Source: CAKQOE01 sp963627215
GTDB taxonomy: Bacteria; Bacillota; Clostridia; Peptostreptococcales; Anaerovoracaceae
Direction of reading: 5' to 3'
DNA length: 22,701 nt
Assembly (NCBI GenBank): GCA_963627215.1
Contig: CAVGAH010000027.1
Span: forward strand, 1 to 22,701
Shown here: positions 1 to 7,642 of the stretch, one piece after another
How the letters are laid out: every line of letters starts with the position of its first letter
Numbering within the stretch: the stretch's first letter is position 1
Program-made: the position numbers and the translations under genes
The notes under the pieces: generated by a model
Told to the model about the DNA's origin: nothing
Seen by the model: only the letters and a program-made list of their open reading frames with translations
Databases searched by the model: none

Positions 1-615
1 ATCTATTACAGACATACCTATCTTGAACCAGTTAAAGACTTCTGCATACTTACTTTTTTCACGTTTGCCTAATGAAGTAAGTATCAGTTCCTTTTCGGAA
101 ATCATACTGTTAACATATTCAATTTCATCTTTTTCAGATTCATTATCAATTTCGCTGTGTAAAATATTATCCTCGCAATTTCTGTAATATACGCACTTTT
201 CCTCAGCTTTTAAATTTAAGTTATCCCTTTCAAATAACCATTCATCGAATATTTTATTCTGATCTCTACTGAAGCCATATCTATATTCTGTATCACCAAG
301 CAAAATAGAAACTTCAAATTCTGTAGGCTCTTTTGCAGACTCTGTATTAAAAACAAATCCTTTTATATTTCGGTGAACTGTATCAGATTTATAAAATCCC
401 AAAACTTCATTTCGCATTGCATTAACAGCTGCAAAAAAATTAGACTTTCCGCTCGCATTAGCTCCATAAACGGCAGCCACAGGAAGTACTTTTACATCTC
501 CTCGCATGCTAAATACAAATGATCCATGCTCATGAACATCTTCTGCTGCTGTCATATCAAGCGAAGCTCTGTCCTTAAATGATTTATAATTCTTTATGTT
601 TAATTCTAAAAGCAT
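1..615 (-). CDS. AAA-family ATPase (AAA_15/AAA_21-like), 5' part only
   Basis: Reading the minus strand from ATG at 615 gives 205 codons without a stop, running off the left edge, so the C-terminus is missing. The protein starts MLLELNIKNYKSF, typical of SMC/RecF-like AAA_15/AAA_21 ATPases. It has a Walker A motif GANASGKS at residues 51-58, followed by NFFAAVNAMR. Walker B and the signature lie beyond the window. A GGAG Shine-Dalgarno at 624-627 is 8 bases from the start. The gene is visibly more AT-rich than its neighbours and has its own -10 box, which suggests an accessory gene. Family members include RloA-like and other abortive-infection or retron/OLD-type ATPases, but the role cannot be fixed without the 3' half and the next gene. 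The ATPase family call is firm; a defence role is only an inference. Confidence 0.85.
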   Translation of the reverse strand, partial: MLLELNIKNYKSFKDRASLDMTAAEDVHEHGSFVFSMRGDVKVLPVAAVYGANASGKSNFFAAVNAMRNEVLGFYKSDTVHRNIKGFVFNTESAKEPTEFEVSILLGDTEYRYGFSRDQNKIFDEWLFERDNLNLKAEEKCVYYRNCEDNILHSEIDNESEKDEIEYVNSMISEKELILTSLGKREKSKYAEVFNWFKIGMSVID

Positions 616-667
616 ATTTTAGTCTCCATGCATTCAACTATATTGATTCAATATCCCTAATATATCT

Positions 668-673
668 ATTATA
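668..673 (-). promoter_or_regulatory. putative -10 box of the AAA ATPase gene
   Basis: The minus strand reads TATAAT here, about 50 bases upstream of the ATG at 615. No good -35 is visible; the -35 position falls in the T-run of the preceding terminator. The AAA gene is therefore likely transcribed separately from the surface-protein operon. Confidence 0.45.
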
Positions 674-686
674 CACAAAATCGATC

Positions 687-720
687 AAAAAAAGCACCGC
701 AAAATGAATTGCGGTGCTTT
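687..720 (-). terminator. Rho-independent terminator after the SLH surface-protein gene
   Basis: AAAGCACCGC (691-700) pairs with GCGGTGCTTT (711-720). Two further A-T pairs close a 6-base loop, and the minus strand continues into a run of T. It lies 18 bases past the stop of the surface-protein gene. A-rich flanks also allow weak activity in the other direction. Confidence 0.9.
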
Positions 721-738
721 CTGTTATAGTTGATATTT

Positions 739-3284
739 TCATTTATTCACAAACTTGACCTTGACGTAGCTTACATCGCTCATCACTTTGCCGTTTGTGT
801 AGTTTGAGCCGTATACGGCGGTATACTGCGTTGTTATACGGTACACGTTATAGCCTTTGCTTGTTGTACGGTCTATGAGCTCTTTCTTTGTGCCGAGCGT
901 CGGAGCTGATGTATCGGCCACGCCGGATCCTGTTGTTGCCCAGATCTGAGCGCCTGTGTTTGAATCAAGTACGTCTACTTTATACTTGACTGCGCTGCTG
1001 CTCGGTATATTTGCCTTAAGAGTTACCTTATCTGTATCTGCAAGTGATGACAGATAAACTGTATATGTACTGTATGATGCTGAATTTATATACGAGCTGT
1101 CTGTAAATGTATCTACCGGAAGGTTGTAGCCTGTGAATGTTACGTTGCCTGCCTTCTGATTTATTCTCTTTATCTTTATAGTATAGCTTCTTGCGCCGTA
1201 TGTCCTGTCGCTGCTCTTTACGCCTATGACTGCTGTTCCGAGGTCTGTATCACCGGTGTTTGCTGCAGCTTCCGGTATATCGATCGTCATATAGTCGTCA
1301 GTTTTCTTCACATCGATATTTGACGCAGAAGAATTAAATGAGAACGAATATGTTACAGTTTCGCTCTTGCTCGTTGATTTCGTCGGTGTGATCTTTATCT
1401 GAGTATCGTCAGCGCCTATATAGAAATCAGTTGTATCAGTTGAATCTGTAAACTTGAGCAGGTCGGCGGAGCCGTCGTAGCTGCCGTCTTTCGTCATTTC
1501 CGCTTTAAGGGTGTCGAGAGACACGAGCTTCTGCTTTGTATTCACCGTCTCGCAGAATACATTTCCCGGGTCACCTGCACTATCATACAGTACCAGATAT
1601 ATATAATATGAAGTATTTGTATCGAGGCTGCTGAAATCGAGCGATGTCGATTCATTTTTTGCTACCTTTACGCTGTCATAATGGCCTTTATCCGAAACGC
1701 TTCCGATATAGGAATGATTCTTTATCTGTTCAGCTGTAGGCGGATCTGATTTCAGATCGTCCTGGTCGAATATTATACCGTAAACTGTACCCTTCTGCAG
1801 TGCCTTGAATGATACGCTTGCTTCATCGTAATCAGAAGAAGATGCGATCCTGTTGGCAATAGAGCTTGATGTTGTTGTAAAGCTGAATGTTTTTGAAGTA
1901 ACAGCCTCACCATCCGTCTGACTTGCCAGAGTCTTTGCATTTAAAGTTATATAATACGTAGTTTCTTCTTCAAGGTCATATTTCGGAGTTATCGTGATCT
2001 GCCTGCTTGAAGAGTCTATTGTCGCTGAAAATGATACATCCGACTTTTTTGTTTCTCCGGGACCCATTTTCTGTACTGTAATCACGTCACTCTTCAAATA
2101 TGAATCCGTAAGAGAGCCGCTGTCTGAATATCGCTTTACCGCATATCCGAATGTAATAGTCGGTACTGCTGTAAGCGACACTTCTGTTGAACCTGATGCA
2201 GGTTCAAATGTTATGTCAGCAGTTGAAACTCCTGTTGTGAAGCTGCTCGTAAAGAGTGAATTCTCATGACCTGCTTCATCTGTAAGCTCGCCTGCTGCTA
2301 TTCTCAGATAATATGTGGCATTCAGTGACAGCGGGCTGTCCGGTGTTATAGTTACTGATTTACCGTCAGATGCTACGCTTGCTGTAAAATCTACTGAAGA
2401 TCCGCTTGATGAATTTTTTCTAAGCGATATGACAGTTTCTGCCTGAGAATCAGTCAGCTTGTTCGCTGTATTTCCTGCAGCATGTACCGCTGAATTGAAC
2501 TTCAGAACTATCGGATCTGATACAGCTACCTTCGAAGCTCCGTTTGCCGGTGTCGGCGTTATCACGAGCGCATTGCTCGTATCAGGTGTCGGCGTTACAT
2601 TGCCACCTGAAGCGTATGCAGGCGGAACTGTTACTGACGCATCAGCATTTATCGTTGTCGGTTTTATTTCGTATGTAATTCCATTTACATGAGCGTTAAG
2701 CGTACCTACAGTTCCTGATCCTGTGAACGATGCAGATGCGCCTGAAACATCGGCAGTAGTTACCGAAGCACCTGCTGCCAGCGCAATAGTAGTCTTTGAG
2801 GCTGCCGCTGTTATGTTAAGCGCTTTTATGGTGCCTGATGTAAGCGCTACATCTGCTTTTTCCTGAGGTATCTCTACCTTATCAAAATTACCTGAAAGCT
2901 TTATGTCTGCCGCACGGCCTACTTTTATATTGCAGAAGCCCTTTCCGAAATCGCCGTTTGCTGTAAGGCCTGTATTTTCTAAAGCTGCCGTATTTGTAAC
3001 CGATGTATTCAGTATAGTAGACTCACCTTTTGCGTAAACACGGACTTCGTTGCTCGTGTTTATGTCTGCGCTTGCTATTCTTGAGTTAAGAAGCGCTACA
3101 CCCTTGTCTGCGCCGTTCTTTCCTCCGTTTACACTGAGGCTGCCGAGTATAACGCAGTTGCTGAATGTTATAAGGTCGTCATTCGCTGTTGCGTCTATCG
3201 TCATTTTATTGGCATATATCGTATCTTTAAGTACAATATCAGAACCTTCATGAGCCACTATGCGTTTATTGTTCTTATCTATAG
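739..3284 (-). CDS. SLH surface protein, C-terminal part (cut by assembly gap)
   Basis: This frame runs open from the N gap to a TAA at 739. A GTG at 3258 could be mistaken for its start, but the frame continues upstream as (n)CT-ATA-GAT-AAG-AAC-AAT-AAA-CGC-ATA to the gap, and it joins the SLH fragment in frame if a 9-base overlap is collapsed. Visible regions, in order: a Ser/Thr/Asn/Ala-rich beta-helix-like stretch of about 200 residues (repeated ITFSN, LNSRIASADI-type strands); a linker SGGNVTPTPD; two Big_5 (SbsA Ig-like) domains starting ITPTPANGASKVAVSDPIV and ITFEPASGSTEVSL; a fibronectin-like segment with GTVYGIIFDQDD; and a C-terminal beta-sandwich resembling the cadherin-like domain. 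There is no sortase motif, so wall attachment would come from the SLH domains. It is probably a structural or adhesive surface protein; the ligand is unknown. Confidence 0.85.
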
Positions 3285-3294
3285 NNNNNNNNNN
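3285..3294. other. Assembly gap of 10 N inside the surface-protein gene
   Basis: Ten N bases. The 9 bases on the left (3276-3284, TATCTATAG) are repeated exactly on the right (3295-3303). This looks like two contigs that overlap by 9 bases and were joined with a default N spacer. Confidence 0.95.
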
Positions 3295-3988
3295 TATCTA
3301 TAGTTTCTTTTTGAAGTACTTCCGTAAGTATCTTTGCTGCCTGTCCTCTGGTCAGGTTGTCCCCCGGATGCAGCTTTCCGTCATTATACGCTCCGAGATA
3401 ACCCTTTGCAGTTATCTTTTCCAGAGCTGTTTCCGCCCAGTATTCTACATCCTTATAGTCGCTGTATACTTTAAGTGTTGCCTTTGAGCCTGATGAAGGC
3501 ACTATCCTTGAAAGCATTACTGCCGTTTCCTGGCGCGTTATCTTTGCATCAGGAGCAAAATTGCCATCGGTTTTACCGGATATGAAGCCTGCTGCTACGC
3601 CCTTCTGTACATCGTTGTAATACCACTTTCCCGATGTTACGTCAGGGAAATTTATATCTGTCTCCGCAGTATTTCCGATAGCTGCGTTGAGCATCTTTGT
3701 AAACTCCGCTCTTGTTATCGGGTTGTCCGCTTTAAACGTTCCGTCTGTGTAGCCGGAAACAAATCCGTATTTCACTGCTTCGTTGATATAAGTTCTCGCC
3801 CAGTGTTTTGATGTGTCTTTAAATTCAGCTGCATAGCTCTTATAACTGTCCCTTGTCTGCGGTATTACGGCTGTAGAAAGTACCATAAATATTGCAAGAG
3901 TCAGTGACAGCACAGTTGAAGCAATGCTTCTTTTTGCAGCTGCTGAGCCTGATGCTCTTCCCGTTGATGTTCTTATCAACTTTCTCAT
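3295..3988 (-). CDS. SLH surface protein, N-terminal part: signal peptide and three SLH domains
   Basis: Start chosen at ATG 3988 (MRKLIRTSTG), with a GGGGG Shine-Dalgarno about 9 bases upstream, over a TTG at 4021 that would add 11 residues. Residues 20-40 form a hydrophobic signal segment (STVLSLTLAIFMVLSTAV). Three SLH domains follow: about 55-105 (FKDTSKHWA, ITRAEF), 112-163 (FPDVTSGKWY, ITRQET) and 175-226 (YKDVEYWAE, LTRGQA). SLH domains bind pyruvylated secondary wall polymer, so the protein is held on the cell surface non-covalently. The fragment ends at QKETID against the gap. Rejoined with the other fragment it would be about 1076 residues. It is the last gene of the yabP-to-SLH group, 60 bases past the AAA_14-like gene and ahead of a strong terminator. 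Confidence 0.9.
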
Positions 3989-4048
3989 AGATCTTTTCCC
4001 CCTTTCAGTTCTGCCCGGCAAGGCCGGACTCCCAGAAGCATATTGATA

Positions 4049-4492
4049 TTAATCCTGTGTTTTTTCAGGCAGTCTGATAACTATACAGTACTCAGAAGCC
4101 TTTTTTATCTCTTCTTCAGTGAAATCACCGACTACTGCCAGAAAGCTTTCATCCTCAGGCTGGAAGAAATTTTCTGCATAATCCCATATGCCGTTTCCTT
4201 CACATGAATCAGCGTTATTGAAAATAAGTATCGTATCGAGCGGCACGATCATGTCATGAACTGCCTTCTCTATAAAGTAATACGCATCACGGCCTGTCGG
4301 CATCGTGTTTATGTATTCCCTTACCTCGGGATTGTTCTTAAGGTTTATGTGTATCATATTGTGGAAGTATTCCATTGCGAAGCTTTTAATTACTTCTGTG
4401 CGGTCTTCCTCTGTGCTTCCTGTCAGAAGCAGCGTCTTGTAATCCTGGAACTGAAGCTTCCAGTCCAGTAACTGCGGTAATATTCTTTCCAT
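4049..4492 (-). CDS. Small AAA_14-like protein with lost Walker motifs
   Basis: 147 residues from ATG 4492. The in-frame ATG at 4501 abuts the AGGAGG, while 4492 has a 9-base spacing. The layout follows the N-terminal ATPase domain of the AAA_14 family (often paired with DUF4143): MERILPQLLDWK, a strand TLLLTG, a helix, then MIHINLKNNPEVREYI, then TILIFNNADS, then SFLAVVGDF. The usual Walker A (GxRxxGKT) is replaced by GSTEEDRT and the Walker B strand (LIFLDE) by LIFNNA, so nucleotide binding and hydrolysis are probably lost. The DUF4143 half is absent. The reading frame is intact and the ribosome site is good, so it is a gene rather than obvious debris. It sits between rsmA and the SLH gene. 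Family assignment is by eye; function unknown. Confidence 0.7.
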   Translation of the reverse strand: MERILPQLLDWKLQFQDYKTLLLTGSTEEDRTEVIKSFAMEYFHNMIHINLKNNPEVREYINTMPTGRDAYYFIEKAVHDMIVPLDTILIFNNADSCEGNGIWDYAENFFQPEDESFLAVVGDFTEEEIKKASEYCIVIRLPEKTQD

Positions 4493-4511
4493 AATCAGCA
4501 TCCTCCTGTGT

Positions 4512-4526
4512 GGCCGCCCGGCGGCC
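4512..4526. repeat. GC-rich palindrome after rsmA
   Basis: GGCCGC and GCGGCC flank a 3-base CCG spacer, 13 bases beyond the rsmA stop. No T-run follows. The copy at 14149-14163 after purA is its exact reverse complement. It may be a 3'-end or processing hairpin in the mRNA. Confidence 0.6.
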
Positions 4527-4538
4527 CCTTATAATGTA

Positions 4539-5417
4539 TTACTGCTGTTTTGAAGCACGTTTTGCTATTTCATTTGCTACGGAAGCGAATTCATCAAGGC
4601 TGAGCGTCTCGGCCCTGCGCTTCTGGTCTATGCCTGCCGCGTCGAGCGCGTCGGCTATCTCAGGCTTTGGCAGACCTCTCACGCCTGTAAGCGAGTTTAG
4701 CAGTGTCTTGCGGCGCTGTCCGAATCCGCCCTTTACAGTTTCAAAGAATATCTTCTGGTCTATAAGGTCTACAGGGCATTCCTTTCTCAGATCAAGGCGT
4801 ATCACTGTCGAATCTACCTTAGGACGAGGGACGAATACTTCCTTTGGCGCATCGGCTACGTGCGTTATAGTACAGTAAAAACCTACCGCCACCGTCAGTG
4901 CTCCGTAATCCTTGCCGCCCGGAGCAGCCTTTATACGGTCTGCTACTTCCTTCTGCATCATTATCGTTATACTGTCGGCAGGTACGTTTTCCTCAAGCAG
5001 CTTCATGATTATAGGTGTAGTTATATAATAAGGAAGATTTCCTATTACTCTGACCTTGCCTCCGTCTGCAGGGCGGTTAGCTTCGACTATTTCTGTCAGG
5101 TCTGTTTTCATTATATCTGCGTTTATGACTTCTACATTGTCATACTCTGCAAGCGTTTCCTTAAGTATCGGAATAAGCTTCCTGTCTATTTCTACTGCTA
5201 TTACTTTTCCGGCGCGTTCTGCTGCAGCTGCTGTGAGTACGCCCATTCCCGGACCTATCTCTATTACGAGATCCTCCGGCTCGATATCTGAACCGTCAAC
5301 TATATCTTCTATTATATGAATATCTGACAGAAAGTTCTGTCCGAGACTCTTTGAATGGCGGAAGCCATGCTTTTCTCTTATTTTCGCCATTGTAGACGGC
5401 GAGTACAGTTTGTCCAT
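4539..5417 (-). CDS. rsmA: 16S rRNA (adenine(1518)-N(6)/adenine(1519)-N(6))-dimethyltransferase RsmA (KsgA)
   Basis: 292 residues, normal for the family. The enzyme dimethylates two adjacent adenines in the 3'-terminal helix of 16S rRNA using S-adenosylmethionine, late in 30S assembly; loss often gives kasugamycin resistance. Visible motifs: KSLGQNFL near residue 23; SAM-binding EIGPGMGVLT at 53-62; acidic AVEID at 74-78; catalytic NLPYY at 127-131; and C-terminal GGFGQRRKTL. ATG at 5417 has GGAG about 5 bases upstream. It follows rnmV after a 61-base gap; rnmV-ksgA adjacency is also seen in Bacillus, where both act on ribosomal RNA maturation. Confidence 0.97.
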   Translation of the reverse strand: MDKLYSPSTMAKIREKHGFRHSKSLGQNFLSDIHIIEDIVDGSDIEPEDLVIEIGPGMGVLTAAAAERAGKVIAVEIDRKLIPILKETLAEYDNVEVINADIMKTDLTEIVEANRPADGGKVRVIGNLPYYITTPIIMKLLEENVPADSITIMMQKEVADRIKAAPGGKDYGALTVAVGFYCTITHVADAPKEVFVPRPKVDSTVIRLDLRKECPVDLIDQKIFFETVKGGFGQRRKTLLNSLTGVRGLPKPEIADALDAAGIDQKRRAETLSLDEFASVANEIAKRASKQQ

Positions 5418-5477
5418 TGTTTCTCCGTTTTTATGGTAATTTATTTTTGATATTTCACAAAGTATTTTATCAATTTT

Positions 5478-6056
5478 TTATTGGCTCTGATTTTCTGATT
5501 TTTGTGCCGCTATCTCTCTGACGGCATTTTCAAGTGCCTCGCGAGATATTCCGTAATTATTCAGACGCTTCAGGAACCCCTTTGAATTTGCGTATCCTAT
5601 GCCGAGCCTCCTGCCGAGCGCGTCACGCAGCTCACGTGAGCCTTCGCCTGCAGCCAGTCCGTAATACATCATGTCCTTTTCTGTAAATTCTGAATGCTGC
5701 TCGGTAAGAGTCCTTCCGGCAGCCTCGATAGCTCGCGCTATAACATCCGGGCTTGCGTTTTCAACGCCTATGTCAGTATCAGCCTTGTCCTTTGCCTCAG
5801 ATTTTGATATATATGCCTGCAGAGCGTTCGGAAACAGCTCTGTCAGACGCTGGCGTATCTTGTTTCCTGCGTGGTCAGGGTCGGTAAGTATTATTATACC
5901 GCGCGTTTTATAAGCATTTTCTATTCTGTCTATAGTCGCCTTGCTTATCCCGTATCCATGCGTCGCTATTATATCGGCATTCACTGCCTTCCGGACGGCG
6001 TCTATATCATCGCGGCCCTCTACTACCACTACTTCTTTTATAAGTTCATTATTCAT
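5478..6056 (-). CDS. rnmV: Ribonuclease M5 (5S rRNA maturation)
   Basis: Toprim-fold nuclease that cuts precursor 5S rRNA to its mature ends on ribosomal protein L18-bound substrate. The chosen start ATG 6056 (MNNELIKEVV) gives 192 residues, close to the family size; upstream in-frame ATGs (6071, 6116) lie inside the divIC-like gene. Toprim motifs: VVVVEGRDD with Glu13 near the N-terminus, and ILTDPDHAGNKIR with Asp59 and Asp61. The C-terminal part has the usual helical region with YYGLAAGEGS and RRLGIGYANSKGFLKRLN. The start overlaps the divIC-like stop by 8 bases, which suggests translational coupling. The nearest SD-like AGGA is rather far (14 bases), consistent with coupling. Confidence 0.95.
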   Translation of the reverse strand: MNNELIKEVVVVEGRDDIDAVRKAVNADIIATHGYGISKATIDRIENAYKTRGIIILTDPDHAGNKIRQRLTELFPNALQAYISKSEAKDKADTDIGVENASPDVIARAIEAAGRTLTEQHSEFTEKDMMYYGLAAGEGSRELRDALGRRLGIGYANSKGFLKRLNNYGISREALENAVREIAAQKSENQSQ

Positions 6057-6624
6057 TTTGTTCTGTATCATCCTGCTTTGCAGTGTCTTCCTTTGCTGTA
6101 CCTTCGTTGTCATCATTCACGTATATCAGTTCGCCCTGTTTTGCCATTTTTAACCATTCACGAGCCTGCTTTTCCATGTACGAATCTGTACCTATTTGGC
6201 TTACCTGTTTCTCAATGTCTGCTTTTTCTGCTTCAAGCTCTGCAAGTCTACGCTCTGCCTCATTTTGCTGTATCTTAAGCTTTATTATGTTTCCGACAGA
6301 AAATATAAGTGCCGCCAACACGACAATTATAACGATGACGCCTATTTTCTTTTGAGCAGACATAGCACCCTTTTTCTTTTTTTCTCTGCGCTTTTTGCTC
6401 CTTTTGACCGCCTCATCCTCTTCCTTGTTCTCAAACCGTTCGTCACCGCGCGCCATATCATCCATCATTTCCTGTATTATGGACTTTTCTCCGCGTCTCG
6501 CCCTTTCTGCTTCGGCTTCAGCTCTCAGCTTAAGTCTGCGTTCCTCGCGCTTTGCATTAATATCTATGATATTCTTTTCAGTAAGCTCCCGTGCTTTCTG
6601 TTTTTTCTTCCGTCTCTTTGCCAT
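6049..6624 (-). CDS. divIC: Septum formation initiator, DivIC/FtsB-like
   Basis: 191 residues. A single membrane segment at about 94-115 (VIVIIVVLAALIFSV) is followed by a coiled coil (116-145, QQNEAERRLAELEAEK) and the family motif EKQAREWLKMAKQGELIYV. This is the bitopic DivIC/FtsB type that joins FtsL and FtsQ/DivIB at the septum. The N-terminal cytoplasmic tail is about 90 residues, highly charged with Lys/Arg clusters (KRRKKKQK, KRSKKRREKKKK), much longer than usual. The C-terminus is acidic. AAGGGA precedes ATG 6624. It lies 17 bases after yabQ, the same order (yabP-yabQ-divIC) as in Bacillus, which supports DivIC over FtsL. Confidence 0.88.
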   Translation of the reverse strand: MAKRRKKKQKARELTEKNIIDINAKREERRLKLRAEAEAERARRGEKSIIQEMMDDMARGDERFENKEEDEAVKRSKKRREKKKKGAMSAQKKIGVIVIIVVLAALIFSVGNIIKLKIQQNEAERRLAELEAEKADIEKQVSQIGTDSYMEKQAREWLKMAKQGELIYVNDDNEGTAKEDTAKQDDTEQNE

Positions 6625-6641
6625 GTCAATTCCCTTTTATC

Positions 6642-7127
6642 TTACGAAATAACAAAATATGCAGTTGTAATAAGTATAACATAAATCACCGCTATAGTAT
6701 GCTTTCGTTTTGATTTTTCAAACACAAATGTATGCATTCCGATGATAAGACCTGCTATGAGTCCGCACGCTTCGTGGATGCTCAGCCTCCCATAACTGCT
6801 CCTGAACCAGAATCCTGCAATAATGATCCCTGCAATAATGCAGAATGCAATATCAGTAAATACGAGCGCCCGGCGCACCCACTGCGGCGTATCAACTTTT
6901 ACATGCCGCTGTATACAGCCGTTATAAACCCGGAACATAAATGCTACGCATGCACCGCACGCAGCCATTATCAATATTTCTCTGATCTGCTGCTCCATAA
7001 AGGCTATTCCTGTCAGAGGATCCAGTGTCGGTTTGCCTGTCAGTCTGTCCACGACAGCTGTAAAAAAGTATTTCATATAACCGACAATGAGCGCAGCTGC
7101 TCCGGTTATTTTCGTAATAAGTTCCAT
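6642..7127 (-). CDS. yabQ: Spore cortex biosynthesis protein YabQ-like
   Basis: 161 residues with about four or five hydrophobic segments (for example IREILIMAACGACVAFMFRVY, FTDIAFCIIAGIIIAGFW, ACGLIAGLIIGMHTF, IAVIYVILITTAYFVI). YabQ is an integral membrane protein of the outer forespore membrane needed for cortex formation. The loop FWFRSSYGRLSIHE corresponds to the usual N-G-x-[IL]-R-x-Y region before a glycine-rich helix. ATG 7127 has GGAG at 9-base spacing. Sequence conservation in this family is low, so the call rests on the membrane pattern together with position: yabP is 21 bases upstream and the divIC-like gene 17 bases downstream. The N-terminal 40 residues before MEQQIREIL are longer than typical; an internal start there is possible. 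Confidence 0.8.
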   Translation of the reverse strand: MELITKITGAAALIVGYMKYFFTAVVDRLTGKPTLDPLTGIAFMEQQIREILIMAACGACVAFMFRVYNGCIQRHVKVDTPQWVRRALVFTDIAFCIIAGIIIAGFWFRSSYGRLSIHEACGLIAGLIIGMHTFVFEKSKRKHTIAVIYVILITTAYFVIS

Positions 7128-7148
7128 AAAAACACGCTCCGCTCATCC

Positions 7149-7409
7149 TTATTTCATAAGGCGCTTAAACAGGCTTCCGCTGCTTTCCTGAACTGATTCT
7201 GTGTAAACAAGGCTTGAACATTCTCCGCTTATGGAAACATTTCCTGTTTCCAGATCGAGCTGTGTTATTTTAAGATTTCTGCCTTTTACTGAAAGGCCGC
7301 CTTCGCGCAGAGTTATATGTATATGCTCGCTGTCAAAGCTATTTACATCAGTCACTGCTGTGACTGTCAGACTTTCGCGGTTTTCCATGATTATAGAATG
7401 ATCTGTCAT
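7149..7409 (-). CDS. yabP: Sporulation protein YabP
   Basis: 86 residues, family-sized. It has the YabP/YqfC pattern: HSIIMENRESLTVTAVTDV, then SFDSEHIHITLREGGLSVKGR, then LKITQLDLETGNVSISGE and a final Leu-Val-Tyr. YabP is a small protein required with YabQ for cortex assembly around the forespore. GGAG lies about 11 bases before ATG 7409. It is the first gene of the group running down to the SLH gene. I could not identify a convincing SigE or SigA promoter in the 230 bases upstream. Its presence implies an endospore former or a recent descendant of one. Confidence 0.93.
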   Translation of the reverse strand: MTDHSIIMENRESLTVTAVTDVNSFDSEHIHITLREGGLSVKGRNLKITQLDLETGNVSISGECSSLVYTESVQESSGSLFKRLMK

Positions 7410-7544
7410 AATTTATTACTCTCCGTCCTGTTTTTATTAATGTAAATTTTTTACAGGCATTTCCCGTTATGAATCCTCTGAACAGGATCGCCTGTAACAA
7501 TATTTATGTCTGCGGAGCGCTGTTTATGACAGCAATTTTTTTAC

Positions 7545-7580
7545 GGGCGCGAAGCGCCCTGTGGGCCGGCGGGCCGGCGG
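7545..7580. repeat. GC-rich palindromes in the walK-yabP intergenic space
   Basis: GGGCGC-GAA-GCGCCC at 7545-7559, followed by a tandem GGGCCGGC / GGGCCGGCGG motif at about 7563-7580. On the minus strand the first hairpin is followed by A, not T, so it is not a terminator for the minus genes. The rest of 7410-7588 shows no gene. Confidence 0.5.
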
Positions 7581-7588
7581 AATGTATG

Positions 7589-7613
7589 AAAAAGGGGCTG
7601 CGTCAGCAGCCCC
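7589..7613 (-). terminator. Rho-independent terminator of walRK
   Basis: GGGGCTGC (7594-7601) pairs with GCAGCCCC (7606-7613) around a GTCA loop; the minus strand then reads five T. It lies 30 bases beyond the walK stop. Confidence 0.9.
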
Positions 7614-7642
7614 GGCATTATTGCGTATTACTTTTCGTTTAT

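Noticed and set aside
1994..2692. Plus-strand open frames opposite the SLH surface protein
   Set aside because: They are antisense shadows of a repetitive Ser/Thr-rich coding sequence, without ribosome sites or recognisable domains.
7545..7559. Second terminator after walK
   Set aside because: On the minus strand the hairpin is followed by A-rich sequence and it lies beyond the good terminator at 7589-7613.
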